DNA from: JABMMZ01 sp044377005
GTDB taxonomy: Bacteria > Bacteroidota > Bacteroidia > NS11-12g > UBA955
Reading direction: 5' to 3'
DNA: 64,000 nucleotides
NCBI GenBank assembly: GCA_044377005.1
Contig: JBILJV010000002.1
Span: 37,947 to 101,946, forward strand
The notes under the pieces are model-generated. The model was given only the letters and a program-made list of their open reading frames with translations, was not told the origin of the DNA and made no database searches. Below are positions 1 to 8,090 of this stretch, in pieces. Position 1 is the stretch's first letter. Every line of letters begins with the position of its first letter. Made by a program: the position numbers and the translations under genes.

Positions 1-489
1 CTCGGCAGAAGCTAACGAAATTAAGAGTGATTGAAAGGCGCCGGTGATCATACTGATAATAACACCAAACAAAAGTATGATAGATCCATAGCCATATCTT
101 AGGGATAAACTGGAAATAAGGAGAAGTATAAGAGTAGCGCCTAAAATACCTGCCAAAGACAAACTAATTTGTCCCAATAGAGGCCAAGTATTAATGCCAA
201 GAACTAAGACAATTGCAACCATTAATGAGGCTCCTGAACTGACCCCCAATATGTAAGGGCCTGCAAGCTGATTCCTAAACAATTGTTGTAAAATAAAGCC
301 AGAGACGGATAATGCAGAACCAACTAAAAGTGCCGTAAAAGTTTTGGGTAATCGGTACATTTTTAAAATAAACCAATCGTTTTCAATGATATTAAATGGG
401 TTGATAATTTCAGGCACTATTATCAAACTTACAGCGGTAAGAGCTACTAAAACAAGTGTTAAAAATAAAAAATTGATATTGATTTTCAA
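1..489 (-). CDS. FecCD-family ABC transporter permease, 5' part only
   Basis: The reverse strand is open from about base 489 to the left edge, so about 163 N-terminal residues are visible and the rest lies outside. The translation has the FecCD/BtuC permease hallmark RLPKTFTALLVGSALSVSG followed by a QQLFRNQLAGPYILGVSSGA-like stretch, then hydrophobic segments. This family forms the inner-membrane channel of siderophore, haem or cobalamin importers, partnered by a binding protein and an ATPase, neither of which is visible. There is no in-frame ATG before the first membrane helix. The likely start is TTG at 489, just after a near-consensus -7 box (TTACTTTG on the reverse strand). The family is clear; the start and substrate are not. 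The TonB receptor at 2.6-4.8 kb could be the outer-membrane counterpart, which is inference from proximity only. Confidence 0.82.
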   Translation of the reverse strand, partial: MKININFLFLTLVLVALTAVSLIIVPEIINPFNIIENDWFILKMYRLPKTFTALLVGSALSVSGFILQQLFRNQLAGPYILGVSSGASLMVAIVLVLGINTWPLLGQISLSLAGILGATLILLLISSLSLRYGYGSIILLFGVIISMITGAFQSLLISLASAE

Positions 490-655
490 TTGAATTCTAA
501 AAGAATACAAAGTAAGTAAAAAAAAATTAAAAAAGTAGTATAAGATATGCGCAATCAATCAATGAAATAACTATTTTGAATTGTGAGTAGGTTGATACTC
601 ATATTTTTTTTGTTTTTTTAATTACTTTAAAGGTTAATTTGTTTTAAATTTTCGT

Positions 656-663
656 TATTTTTG
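656..663 (+). promoter_or_regulatory. -7 promoter element of pckA
   Basis: TATTTTTG matches the Bacteroidota -7 consensus TAnnTTTG, 22 bases before the pckA ATG. No well-spaced -33 TTTG is seen: the nearest, at 638-641, is only 14 bases away. Confidence 0.6.
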
Positions 664-685
664 CCGAAATTTTTTATACATATCA

Positions 686-2275
686 ATGAATAATCAAGAC
701 ATCATATCGCATGTAATCGATAAAGCTTCCAAAGCTTATTTGAATCTTTCAACAGACAAATTAGTAAAACTAGCCTTAGAGAAAAAAGAAGGTATTTTAA
801 CAGACAAAGGTGCATTGGCAGCTGATACAGGTGAATTTACAGGAAGATCTCCAAAAGATAAATTTACTGTTTGCGATGCTAAAACTGAAAACACAGTTTG
901 GTGGGGACCAGTTAATACTAAATTTGATGAAACAAAGTTCGATGCGTTATTGAATAAGGTTTTAACTCATTTTGAAGGTAAAGAATTGTTTGTAAGAGAT
1001 GCTTATGCTTGTGCTAATCCTTCTTACAGATTAAACATTAAAGTAGTTACGGAATCTGCATATCAAAATTTATTTGCAAAGAATTTGTTTTTACGCCCTC
1101 AAAACGAAGCGCAAGAAACTGAATGGATTATTTTAGCTGCTCCTTCTTTCAAAGCTAATCCCGCTGAAGATGGAACCCGTCAACATAACTTCTCTATTAT
1201 CAATTTTACTAAAAAAATTATTTTAATAGGTGGTTCAGGTTACACCGGTGAAATCAAAAAAGGAATTTTTACAGTATTGAATTATATATTACCTCAAGAA
1301 AAAGGGGTATTGTCAATGCATTGTTCTGCAAACATTGGTAAAGCAGGTGATACAGCTGTATTCTTTGGATTGTCTGGTACAGGTAAAACAACATTAAGTG
1401 CGGACCCTGAAAGAAAATTAATAGGAGATGATGAGCATGGATGGGACAGTGAAACAGTGTTTAATTTCGAAGGTGGTTGCTATGCTAAATGTATCGATTT
1501 GACAGAAGAAAAAGAACCTCAAATTTGGAATGCTATTAAACATGGTGCTTTGGTTGAAAACGTAAGATTTTTCCCGAATACGAACACACCAAATTACGAA
1601 GATGTTTCTGTTACTGAAAATACTCGCGTTGCATATCCTATTGAACATATCGAAGGAATTGCAGTGCCGTCTATGGGTAAAGCACCTAAAAATATTTTCT
1701 TTTTAACTTGCGATGCTTATGGTGTATTACCTCCAATTTCTAAATTAACTGCTGAACAAGCAATGTATCATTTTATTTCAGGTTACACAAGTAAAGTGGC
1801 TGGTACAGAAGCTGGAATTACAGAGCCTCAAAGTACATTCTCTGCGTGTTTTGGTCAAGCGTTCTTACCTTTACACCCAACCAAGTACGCTGATTTATTA
1901 GGTAAAAAATTGAATGAGAATAAAGATGTAAAAGTTTGGTTATTGAATACTGGATGGAGTGGAGGAGGTTATGGCGTTGGAAGCAGAATGAAACTTTCTT
2001 TAACGCGTGCCATGCTCACTGCTGCATTAAATGGAGAATTAGACCATGTTGAATTTGTTAAACATCCTGTTTTTGGTGTGCAAATGCCAACAGCTTGTCC
2101 AAATGTATCAAGTGAAATATTGAACCCAAGAAATACTTGGTCAGACAAAGCAGAATACGACAAAGCCGCTAATTCATTAGCAGACAAGTTTAATGATAAT
2201 TTCAAAAAGTTTGAAGAAGGAGCCTCTGATGCTATTTTAAGTGCAGCACCTAAATCGGTGATGTCAAATATTTAA
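686..2275 (+). CDS. pckA: Phosphoenolpyruvate carboxykinase (ATP)
   Basis: ATP-dependent PEP carboxykinase converts oxaloacetate and ATP to PEP, CO2 and ADP, the entry step of gluconeogenesis in the cytosol. The 529-residue length fits the ATP-type family (about 530-540). Visible signatures are GEFTGRSPKDKF near residue 50, the kinase-1a loop GLSGTGKTTLSAD near residue 228, and GDDEHGWD just downstream, which supplies metal-binding acidic residues. The start is the first ATG after a TATTTTTG -7 element. It is a single-gene unit: a strong hairpin terminator follows the stop, and the neighbouring genes point elsewhere. Confidence 0.97.
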   Translation: MNNQDIISHVIDKASKAYLNLSTDKLVKLALEKKEGILTDKGALAADTGEFTGRSPKDKFTVCDAKTENTVWWGPVNTKFDETKFDALLNKVLTHFEGKELFVRDAYACANPSYRLNIKVVTESAYQNLFAKNLFLRPQNEAQETEWIILAAPSFKANPAEDGTRQHNFSIINFTKKIILIGGSGYTGEIKKGIFTVLNYILPQEKGVLSMHCSANIGKAGDTAVFFGLSGTGKTTLSADPERKLIGDDEHGWDSETVFNFEGGCYAKCIDLTEEKEPQIWNAIKHGALVENVRFFPNTNTPNYEDVSVTENTRVAYPIEHIEGIAVPSMGKAPKNIFFLTCDAYGVLPPISKLTAEQAMYHFISGYTSKVAGTEAGITEPQSTFSACFGQAFLPLHPTKYADLLGKKLNENKDVKVWLLNTGWSGGGYGVGSRMKLSLTRAMLTAALNGELDHVEFVKHPVFGVQMPTACPNVSSEILNPRNTWSDKAEYDKAANSLADKFNDNFKKFEEGASDAILSAAPKSVMSNI

Positions 2276-2297
2276 AATATGATATACTAAAAAAAAA

Positions 2298-2327
2298 GCC
2301 ATTCGTATAAAACGGATGGCTTTTTTT
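2298..2327 (+). terminator. Rho-independent terminator of pckA
   Basis: Stem GCCATTCGT (2298-2306) pairs with ACGGATGGC (2312-2320) with one G-U pair and a 5-base loop, followed by seven T. It lies 22 bases after the pckA stop codon. Confidence 0.9.
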
Positions 2328-2538
2328 ATGGGTTGTTTTATGAGATTAGAGAATCTTTTATAATTGTTTGAATCCCCATGTTCAGCGCAACCACAGGGAT
2401 ATGTGTTTAAATCGAAAGCAATAACGTTAAACTAGTAATTGGTTGAAAATTGGGAATTTTATTTTAACTCTAAAACTATTTAATAAAAGGAATGTTAAAT
2501 GAAAGTTGATTGTGTTTTATTAGTTTTAACTTCAGAAA

Positions 2539-2567
2539 GTCATTCATTCATTTGAATGGCTTTTTTT
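2539..2567 (+). terminator. Plus-oriented hairpin terminator with no obvious upstream gene
   Basis: GTCATTC (2539-2545) pairs with GAATGGC (2554-2560), followed by seven T on the plus strand. The T-run overlaps the stop codon of the opposing TonB-receptor gene. The 210 bases between this and the pckA terminator hold no ORF of useful size. It may back up the pckA terminator, or end a small RNA; it has no comparable T-run for the minus-strand gene. Confidence 0.55.
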
Positions 2568-4842
2568 AATCTATGTCAACTCTAAATCCAATAAAAAAAC
2601 GAATCCCTTGGTTGGGGGCAAATATATAGTTAGGGTCAAATGTAAGAGCATGTGGATTGTTGACACTACTAACTGCTTCCCCTTTGCTATTAAAGGTTAC
2701 TTGCTTGTCAAAAGGGTCATTGGCACGGGCAATGATAAAAGGATTGCCTCTGTTTGGTGTATAATTAAGTAGGTTTTTTACTCCTCCATAATATCTAATT
2801 TTTTTAAATCCATTGTAACTCAATTGAATGTTTTGAATACTCCACCAAGGTGAAAGGGGTTTTCTTGGGTCTAGCCCATTCAATATTGGTAATCGCATCG
2901 GACTGTAAACATTTCCTGTGTAATCTATGGTGGTTTTTAGTTTCTTAATGGGGTAGGAAATAGACCAAGTTGCAGAATAGTTTTCTGTTAATATGGGTCT
3001 TACTCTCTTGTTACCATTGACTGATTTAATATCAATGGCTGTCCATCCAATTTCGGACCGTAAGCCATTTTTTAATTGTATAGTCGAGGATAAACTCCAT
3101 CCTGCTGTGTAAAAATACCCTTGTATATTTTCTATAATGATTTTATTGGGGTCTTGGTCGTAATCGGGCAATATTCTGTTGTAAAAATGATTGTAAAATA
3201 AACTGGTTTCAATATTCATTAAATTATACTTTGACAGACTCATTGATTTACTCAAACTAGCCGTTGAATTGACGGATTGTTCAGGTTTAATTTGATTGTT
3301 TATTTGAATGGTTCTTGCGCCTGTCATTAATGCATGTTCTTCGGTCATTAAATTTACAACTCTAAAACCAGTTCCTGCATTCAGTCTGAAAATGGTGCTT
3401 GGGTTAAAGTTGTATTTATAAGCAATTCGGGGAGTGAAAATTGGACCATGAAGACGGTAATAATCAAATCTCATTCCTAATAAGAAGCGGTGTCTTTCGT
3501 TTTGTTTTCTCTCATATTGGATAAATAGCCCCGGAACCGTTCCAGATGGATTGTTTAATATAGAATCAGGTAAAGTTTGATTAGTTAAATTGTCTTGGTA
3601 TCTGATGTTTTTGAAGGCAATACCGGCTAACCAATCGTTTTTTTGTGCCGATTTAGTCCAAATAGATTGTATAAAGAATAGTTTTTGATCTGCGATGTAT
3701 GGCACATTTCCGTATACACTGTTTTGATAATGTGAAGTATAGCTTGACTGAATTTGAATATTTTCTTTAATAGGTAGTTGGTATGCGCCAATCCACTCAA
3801 ACCGCTTGGTAATAATATTTTCACCATATAGGCTGTCACCACCACGAAATGCTTTGGTCCATTGGGTTTCTCCTCCCCATCGGTCTTCATTTAAAAACCT
3901 CAGTCCAATTGAAAAAAGTTTGTTTTTTTTGCGTTCAAAATTGTATTTCTGGAACACAGAGAGTCGATTTTGTAGAGCTATGTCTGTAAAATTGTCTTTG
4001 TTTTTGTCGTAAATTTTTGAGTTGTTAAAATAATTGATGCCAGTTAAAACAGCGACTTTAGGTGATATTTTTAGTTTAATAGATAAATCATTGTTTATTT
4101 CATTCCATGAAGTTACCATCGAATTAAAGGCTATTAAAGGCGCATATTGTGGTCGCTTTGTAATCACATTGATTAATCCACCAATGGCTTCGGAACCATA
4201 CAAGGAAGAGGCAGGTCCTTTTACTATTTCAACCCTTTCTATCATAGAATTGGGTATGCCACTCAATCCATATACAGAAGCCAAACTGCTAACTATGGGC
4301 ATGCCATCTATTAATATCATGGTGTAAGGACCTTCCAATCCATTGATGTGAATATCGCCAGTGTTGCAAACACTACAGTTTATTTGAGGTCTAACCCCAT
4401 TTACATTTTGAAGCGCTTCGAATAAATTAGGACTTGGGTTTTTTTTCAAAAATGCTTGATTGAATGTTTCAACTACTATGGGAGATGAGGTTTGCTTGGT
4501 TACTCGCATAGTACCTGTTACCACAAATTCTCCCAATGTTTCAATATTTTCCTTCATTTGAATAGTAACATATGACTGCTTGTAATTCTCTGGATGAATA
4601 TCTATATCCTTTTGATGAAAACCTATGCAGTTGACAACTAAATGGATAATGCGACTGTTGTTGTGCTCAATAATAAAATATCCTTGACTGTCTGTTAAAA
4701 CTTGCTTTTGAGTTTTTTTTATGAAGATACTAGCCAAAGGAACAGGAACACTGTCATTCATTACTCTTCCTTTAATAAAATTGTTTTGCCCCAATAGAAT
4801 AAATGGAATAAAAATCAATATTAGTGGAAGAATATGTTTCAT
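2566..4842 (-). CDS. TonB-dependent outer-membrane receptor
   Basis: This 758-residue protein has a signal peptide (MKHILPLILIFIPFILLGQ), a carboxypeptidase-like regulatory domain (about residues 22-100), a plug domain with IDGMPIVSSLASVYGLSG and VEIVKGPASSLYGSEAIGG (about 175-225), and a long 22-strand-type barrel. Such receptors import metal chelates, haem or vitamins across the outer membrane using TonB energy. A Cys pair (NCSVCNTGDIHI) sits in the plug; from memory it is conserved in this receptor subfamily. The gene is divergent from a DtxR/MntR-type regulator, and a palindromic operator lies between its -33 and -7 elements, so metal-responsive control is likely. The substrate cannot be read from the sequence. 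Confidence 0.93.
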   Translation of the reverse strand: MKHILPLILIFIPFILLGQNNFIKGRVMNDSVPVPLASIFIKKTQKQVLTDSQGYFIIEHNNSRIIHLVVNCIGFHQKDIDIHPENYKQSYVTIQMKENIETLGEFVVTGTMRVTKQTSSPIVVETFNQAFLKKNPSPNLFEALQNVNGVRPQINCSVCNTGDIHINGLEGPYTMILIDGMPIVSSLASVYGLSGIPNSMIERVEIVKGPASSLYGSEAIGGLINVITKRPQYAPLIAFNSMVTSWNEINNDLSIKLKISPKVAVLTGINYFNNSKIYDKNKDNFTDIALQNRLSVFQKYNFERKKNKLFSIGLRFLNEDRWGGETQWTKAFRGGDSLYGENIITKRFEWIGAYQLPIKENIQIQSSYTSHYQNSVYGNVPYIADQKLFFIQSIWTKSAQKNDWLAGIAFKNIRYQDNLTNQTLPDSILNNPSGTVPGLFIQYERKQNERHRFLLGMRFDYYRLHGPIFTPRIAYKYNFNPSTIFRLNAGTGFRVVNLMTEEHALMTGARTIQINNQIKPEQSVNSTASLSKSMSLSKYNLMNIETSLFYNHFYNRILPDYDQDPNKIIIENIQGYFYTAGWSLSSTIQLKNGLRSEIGWTAIDIKSVNGNKRVRPILTENYSATWSISYPIKKLKTTIDYTGNVYSPMRLPILNGLDPRKPLSPWWSIQNIQLSYNGFKKIRYYGGVKNLLNYTPNRGNPFIIARANDPFDKQVTFNSKGEAVSSVNNPHALTFDPNYIFAPNQGIRFFIGFRVDID

Positions 4843-4851
4843 CTTATATTA

Positions 4852-4883
4852 CAAAACTACAAAAGTTAGACTAATCTAACAAA
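4852..4883 (-). promoter_or_regulatory. Promoter of the TonB-receptor gene
   Basis: On the minus strand, TTTG (complement of 4880-4883) and TAGTTTTG (complement of 4852-4859) are 20 bases apart, a textbook Bacteroidota promoter. The -7 box ends 9 bases before the receptor ATG, so the leader is very short. Confidence 0.8.
4865..4880. promoter_or_regulatory. DtxR/MntR-like operator palindrome
   Basis: GTTAGACTAATCTAAC is an inverted repeat with 6-base arms (GTTAGA/TCTAAC) around CTAA. It resembles the DtxR/IdeR consensus, in which TTAG and CTAA half-sites flank a short centre. It fills the spacer of the TonB-receptor promoter and lies just upstream of the -7 box of the divergent regulator gene, so a bound regulator would block the receptor promoter and could autoregulate. 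Binding is inferred. Confidence 0.72.
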
Positions 4884-4902
4884 TTTAGTTTCATTTTTTT
4901 AT

Positions 4903-4910
4903 TACCTTTG
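4903..4910 (+). promoter_or_regulatory. -7 promoter element of the DtxR/MntR-type regulator gene
   Basis: TACCTTTG matches TAnnTTTG exactly and ends 4 bases before the ATG, implying transcription starting at or next to the start codon (a leaderless or nearly leaderless mRNA). Confidence 0.7.
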
Positions 4911-4914
4911 CTGC

Positions 4915-5619
4915 ATGTTGTCATTCACCGAAGAGAATTATTTAAAAACATTGATTAGTATTACGCTAAAAGAAGAGTCGCGAGGGGAGGCAGGCACCAA
5001 TGAATTGGCAGATAAATTGGGCTTAAAACCATCTACAGTCAATGACATGTTAAAAAAGTTGAAAGAGAAGAAGTTGATTGAATATGAGAAATATGGTAAA
5101 ATAAAATTAACCGATGAAGGGTATAAAATTGGCATCTACATCTTAAGAAAGCATCGTTTATGGGAAACATTTTTATTTCAAAAGTTGAATTTTAAGTGGG
5201 ATGAAGTTCATCCTATAGCCGAACAATTAGAACACATTCAAAGTGATGTATTGATAGATAAGTTAGACCAATTTTTGGAATACCCAGAATTTGATCCTCA
5301 TGGTGATGTTATTCCCAATGCTCAAGGGGAGTTAAAATACAAGTATAATAATATGCTTTCAAACATGAAAATAGGTGAGCAATGTCGCATGGTAGCGGTT
5401 AAAGACAATAGTGCTGCTTTTTTGAAATATGTAATTGAAGTAGGATTAGGAATAGATAATGTGATACAAGTTATTTCCATTAATCCTTATGATGAAATAA
5501 TGGAAATAGAAGTAAAAGAAAAGCATGTTTTTGTGAGCAAAAAATTTGCAGAAAACATTTATGTAGTTTGCGAATCGTGTATGAACAATACCACTTGCAA
5601 GGTTCATTGTAAACTATAA
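4915..5619 (+). CDS. DtxR/MntR-family metal-dependent transcriptional regulator
   Basis: A cytosolic repressor of 234 residues that senses Fe(II) or Mn(II). The N-terminus has the family start FTEENYLKTL, a winged helix (ELADKLGLKPSTVNDMLKKL, about residues 29-50), then the metal-binding dimerisation domain with LRKHRLWETFL and the H-x-x-AEQLEHIQSD segment, and a C-terminal FeoA/SH3-like domain (from about residue 150). The last residues form an unusual cysteine cluster, CESCMNNTTCKVHC, with spacing C-x2-C-x5-C-x3-C. The gene is divergent from the TonB receptor and shares a DtxR-like operator with it. Whether it senses iron or manganese cannot be settled here. It converges on pyrG with 4 bases between the genes. 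Confidence 0.93.
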   Translation: MLSFTEENYLKTLISITLKEESRGEAGTNELADKLGLKPSTVNDMLKKLKEKKLIEYEKYGKIKLTDEGYKIGIYILRKHRLWETFLFQKLNFKWDEVHPIAEQLEHIQSDVLIDKLDQFLEYPEFDPHGDVIPNAQGELKYKYNNMLSNMKIGEQCRMVAVKDNSAAFLKYVIEVGLGIDNVIQVISINPYDEIMEIEVKEKHVFVSKKFAENIYVVCESCMNNTTCKVHCKL

Positions 5620-5623
5620 AAGT

Positions 5624-7231
5624 TTACTTTTCCATTGCTTTTTTTATGAATTTCACAAAGATTGGGTGAGGGGCTTCAACGGTACTTTTTAATTCAGGGT
5701 GAAACTGAACCCCAATAAAAAATGGGTGAGAACTAATTTCTACGATTTCACACAAACCAGTTTCAGGATTAATACCTGTTAATGACATACCACTTTTTTC
5801 AAATTCTTTTTGGAATTCATTATTAAACTCGTAACGGTGTCTGTGGCGTTCACTGATTTTGCTTTTGCCATAAATTTTGTAGGCCAAACTTCCTTTTGTT
5901 AAATTGCAATCGTATGATCCCAAACGCATAGTACCACCTTTTATAGTAATGTTTTTTTGTTCGCTCATCATGCTTATAACAGGGAACTTCGTGTTTTCAT
6001 CCATTTCTGTACTGTGAGCATTTTTCATTCCCAAAACATTTCTTGCAAATTCAATAACACAACATTGCATACCTAAACAAATTCCGAAAAATGGAATATT
6101 GTTTTCACGCACGTATCGAATGGTGGTTAATTTACCTTCAATACCTCTGCCACCAAAACCCGGAGCAACTAATACGCCATCAAAGTCCTTTAATTTATCA
6201 GAAACATTTTCATCAGTGATAAGTTCACTGTGAACATATTTCAAATTAACCTTACATTCATTGGCAGCACCTGCGTGGATAAAGGCTTCATTAATTGATT
6301 TATAAGCATCAGGTAATTCAACATATTTACCAACTAATGCAATATTAACCTCATTTTTAGGATGTTTGATATGTTGTAAAAACTCTTTCCATTGTTCTAA
6401 ATCAGGTTCTTGTTTGGCTGCTAATTTTAATTTAGATAAAACAACTTTGTCTAGTTTTTCTTTAAGCATTACCAAAGGTACATCGTAAATTGTGCTTACA
6501 TCTATGCTTTCAATTACAGCATTGACATTAACATTACAGAACAAAGCGATTTTTCGTCTAATTTCGGCATTTAATGAATGTTCTGTTCTACAAACCAATA
6601 TGTCAGGTTGAACACCACTTTCTAACAAGAATCTAACAGAATGTTGGGTTGGTTTGGTTTTTAATTCACCAGCAGCACTTAAAAATGGGATAAGTGTTAA
6701 ATGGATAACAATCGCATTGTCATCACCCATTTCCCATTGAATCTGTCTTACCGCCTCAATAAATGGCAAAGATTCAATATCACCAACGGTACCACCAATT
6801 TCTGTTATTACAATATCGTAGTTGCCTGAATTGCCTAAAATTTGAATTCTTCTTTTTATTTCATCTGTTATATGAGGAACAACTTGAACTGTTTTGCCCA
6901 AATAATCACCTCTTCTTTCGTTTTGAATAACAGTTTGGTATATTTTACCAGTTGTTACGTTGTTAGCTTGAGAAGTTGGAACATTTAAAAAACGTTCATA
7001 ATGGCCTAAATCCAAATCGGTTTCAGCACCATCTTCGGTTACATAACATTCACCATGTTCGTATGGGTTTAATGTGCCCGGATCAACGTTGATATAAGGG
7101 TCAAGTTTTTGTATCGTAACACGATAACCTCTTGCTTGTAATAACTTGGCTAATGAGGCTGAAATTATGCCTTTCCCTAATGATGATGTAACTCCTCCGG
7201 TTACAAATATGTATTTACACTTCTGTTCCAT
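5624..7231 (-). CDS. pyrG: CTP synthase
   Basis: This enzyme aminates UTP to CTP using ATP and glutamine, the last step of de novo pyrimidine synthesis. The 535-residue protein has the N-terminal synthetase domain opening KYIFVTGGVTSSLGKG with its P-loop, and a C-terminal class-I glutamine amidotransferase domain with the nucleophile elbow GICLGMQ (Cys near residue 383) and the closing HPE motif (FHPELKS). The length matches the family. It has its own promoter (7310-7317) downstream of kdsB on the same strand. The product CTP is the co-substrate of the adjacent KdsB, so the pairing makes metabolic sense. No pyrG-type attenuator hairpin is seen in the leader. Confidence 0.98.
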   Translation of the reverse strand: MEQKCKYIFVTGGVTSSLGKGIISASLAKLLQARGYRVTIQKLDPYINVDPGTLNPYEHGECYVTEDGAETDLDLGHYERFLNVPTSQANNVTTGKIYQTVIQNERRGDYLGKTVQVVPHITDEIKRRIQILGNSGNYDIVITEIGGTVGDIESLPFIEAVRQIQWEMGDDNAIVIHLTLIPFLSAAGELKTKPTQHSVRFLLESGVQPDILVCRTEHSLNAEIRRKIALFCNVNVNAVIESIDVSTIYDVPLVMLKEKLDKVVLSKLKLAAKQEPDLEQWKEFLQHIKHPKNEVNIALVGKYVELPDAYKSINEAFIHAGAANECKVNLKYVHSELITDENVSDKLKDFDGVLVAPGFGGRGIEGKLTTIRYVRENNIPFFGICLGMQCCVIEFARNVLGMKNAHSTEMDENTKFPVISMMSEQKNITIKGGTMRLGSYDCNLTKGSLAYKIYGKSKISERHRHRYEFNNEFQKEFEKSGMSLTGINPETGLCEIVEISSHPFFIGVQFHPELKSTVEAPHPIFVKFIKKAMEK

Positions 7232-7309
7232 TTTGCTGATTTTGATTGGTTATTTGATGCTGATTTATGTATAAAGTACATGGCACAGATGGAGCAGATA
7301 ACCGGATGA

Positions 7310-7317
7310 CAAAGGTA
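7310..7317 (-). promoter_or_regulatory. -7 promoter element of pyrG
   Basis: The minus strand reads TACCTTTG here, between the kdsB stop and the pyrG start, giving pyrG a leader of about 70 bases of its own. Confidence 0.6.
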
Positions 7318-7324
7318 GTAGTTT

Positions 7325-8083
7325 TTAGTCTATCATTTCAGGATTGCTTTTCAAGAAATTTTCAACAGTTACCAAATCTTCTGGTGAATCAATCGCAGGA
7401 CTTTGAAAGTCAGTTTCTAAGACATTGATTTTAAATCCATTGTCTAGCCATCTTAATTGTTCTAAACTTTCCAGTTGCTCCAATTCACTTACTTGTAAAG
7501 ATTTTAACTTAGGAATAATTTCTGTGCGAAACCCATACATTCCAATATGTCTGAAATAGCTGTAATGATTCACCCAATCCTCACTTCCAATTCCTCTTAA
7601 ATAGGGGATTGCCTGACGTGAGAAATACAAAGCATTGTTAATTTTATCTGTAACCACTTTAACGTGATTGGGGTTCAACAAATCATCTTGGTTTTTTATT
7701 CTTTTTTTTAAGGTTGTTATTTTTGTATTTACATTCATTAACCCCTTTGCTAAAATGCTGATTTGATTGGGTTGAATAAAGGGTTCATCGCCTTGTAAAT
7801 TGATTAAAAGATCAAAAGATTCATTCAGCTTTTCTAAGACCTCAAAACAACGATCTGTGCCACTTTGGTGATGAACATTTGTCATCATGCATTCACCAAA
7901 AGTATTAACATGTTTGTATATTCTTTCGTCATCTGTTGCTACAATAACTCGGGCGTTTAATTCATTTTTATTGGCTTGTAAATAAGTTCTTTGTATTAAT
8001 GTTTTTCCAGCAATGTCTATCAGTGGCTTGCCTTCAAATCGGGTTGACCCAAATCGGGATGGTATGACTATTAATGTTTTCAT
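7325..8083 (-). CDS. kdsB: 3-deoxy-manno-octulosonate cytidylyltransferase (CMP-KDO synthetase)
   Basis: KdsB joins CTP and KDO to make CMP-KDO, the donor for the lipopolysaccharide inner core; it acts in the cytosol. The 252 residues are typical. The nucleotide-binding start TLIVIPSRFGSTRFEGKPL, the LQGDEPFI motif near residue 95 and the YFSRQAIPYLR segment near residue 155 are diagnostic. The gene begins 7 bases after the stop of the DUF5686 gene on the same strand, so the two are likely cotranscribed, and pyrG, which supplies CTP, follows. Confidence 0.97.
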   Translation of the reverse strand: MKTLIVIPSRFGSTRFEGKPLIDIAGKTLIQRTYLQANKNELNARVIVATDDERIYKHVNTFGECMMTNVHHQSGTDRCFEVLEKLNESFDLLINLQGDEPFIQPNQISILAKGLMNVNTKITTLKKRIKNQDDLLNPNHVKVVTDKINNALYFSRQAIPYLRGIGSEDWVNHYSYFRHIGMYGFRTEIIPKLKSLQVSELEQLESLEQLRWLDNGFKINVLETDFQSPAIDSPEDLVTVENFLKSNPEMID

Positions 8084-8090
8084 TGTTATT

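Noticed and set aside
686..2275. Long antisense ORFs inside pckA and inside rpoB
   Set aside because: They mirror the codon pattern of strongly recognised sense genes and have no promoter or protein similarity of their own.
2341..2540. Short ORFs in the spacer after pckA
   Set aside because: The longest reading frames are only a dozen or so codons and lack supporting signals.
7232..7324. CTP-sensing attenuator in the pyrG leader
   Set aside because: No terminator hairpin or initial pyrimidine repeat of the known pyrG type is visible in the roughly 70-base leader.
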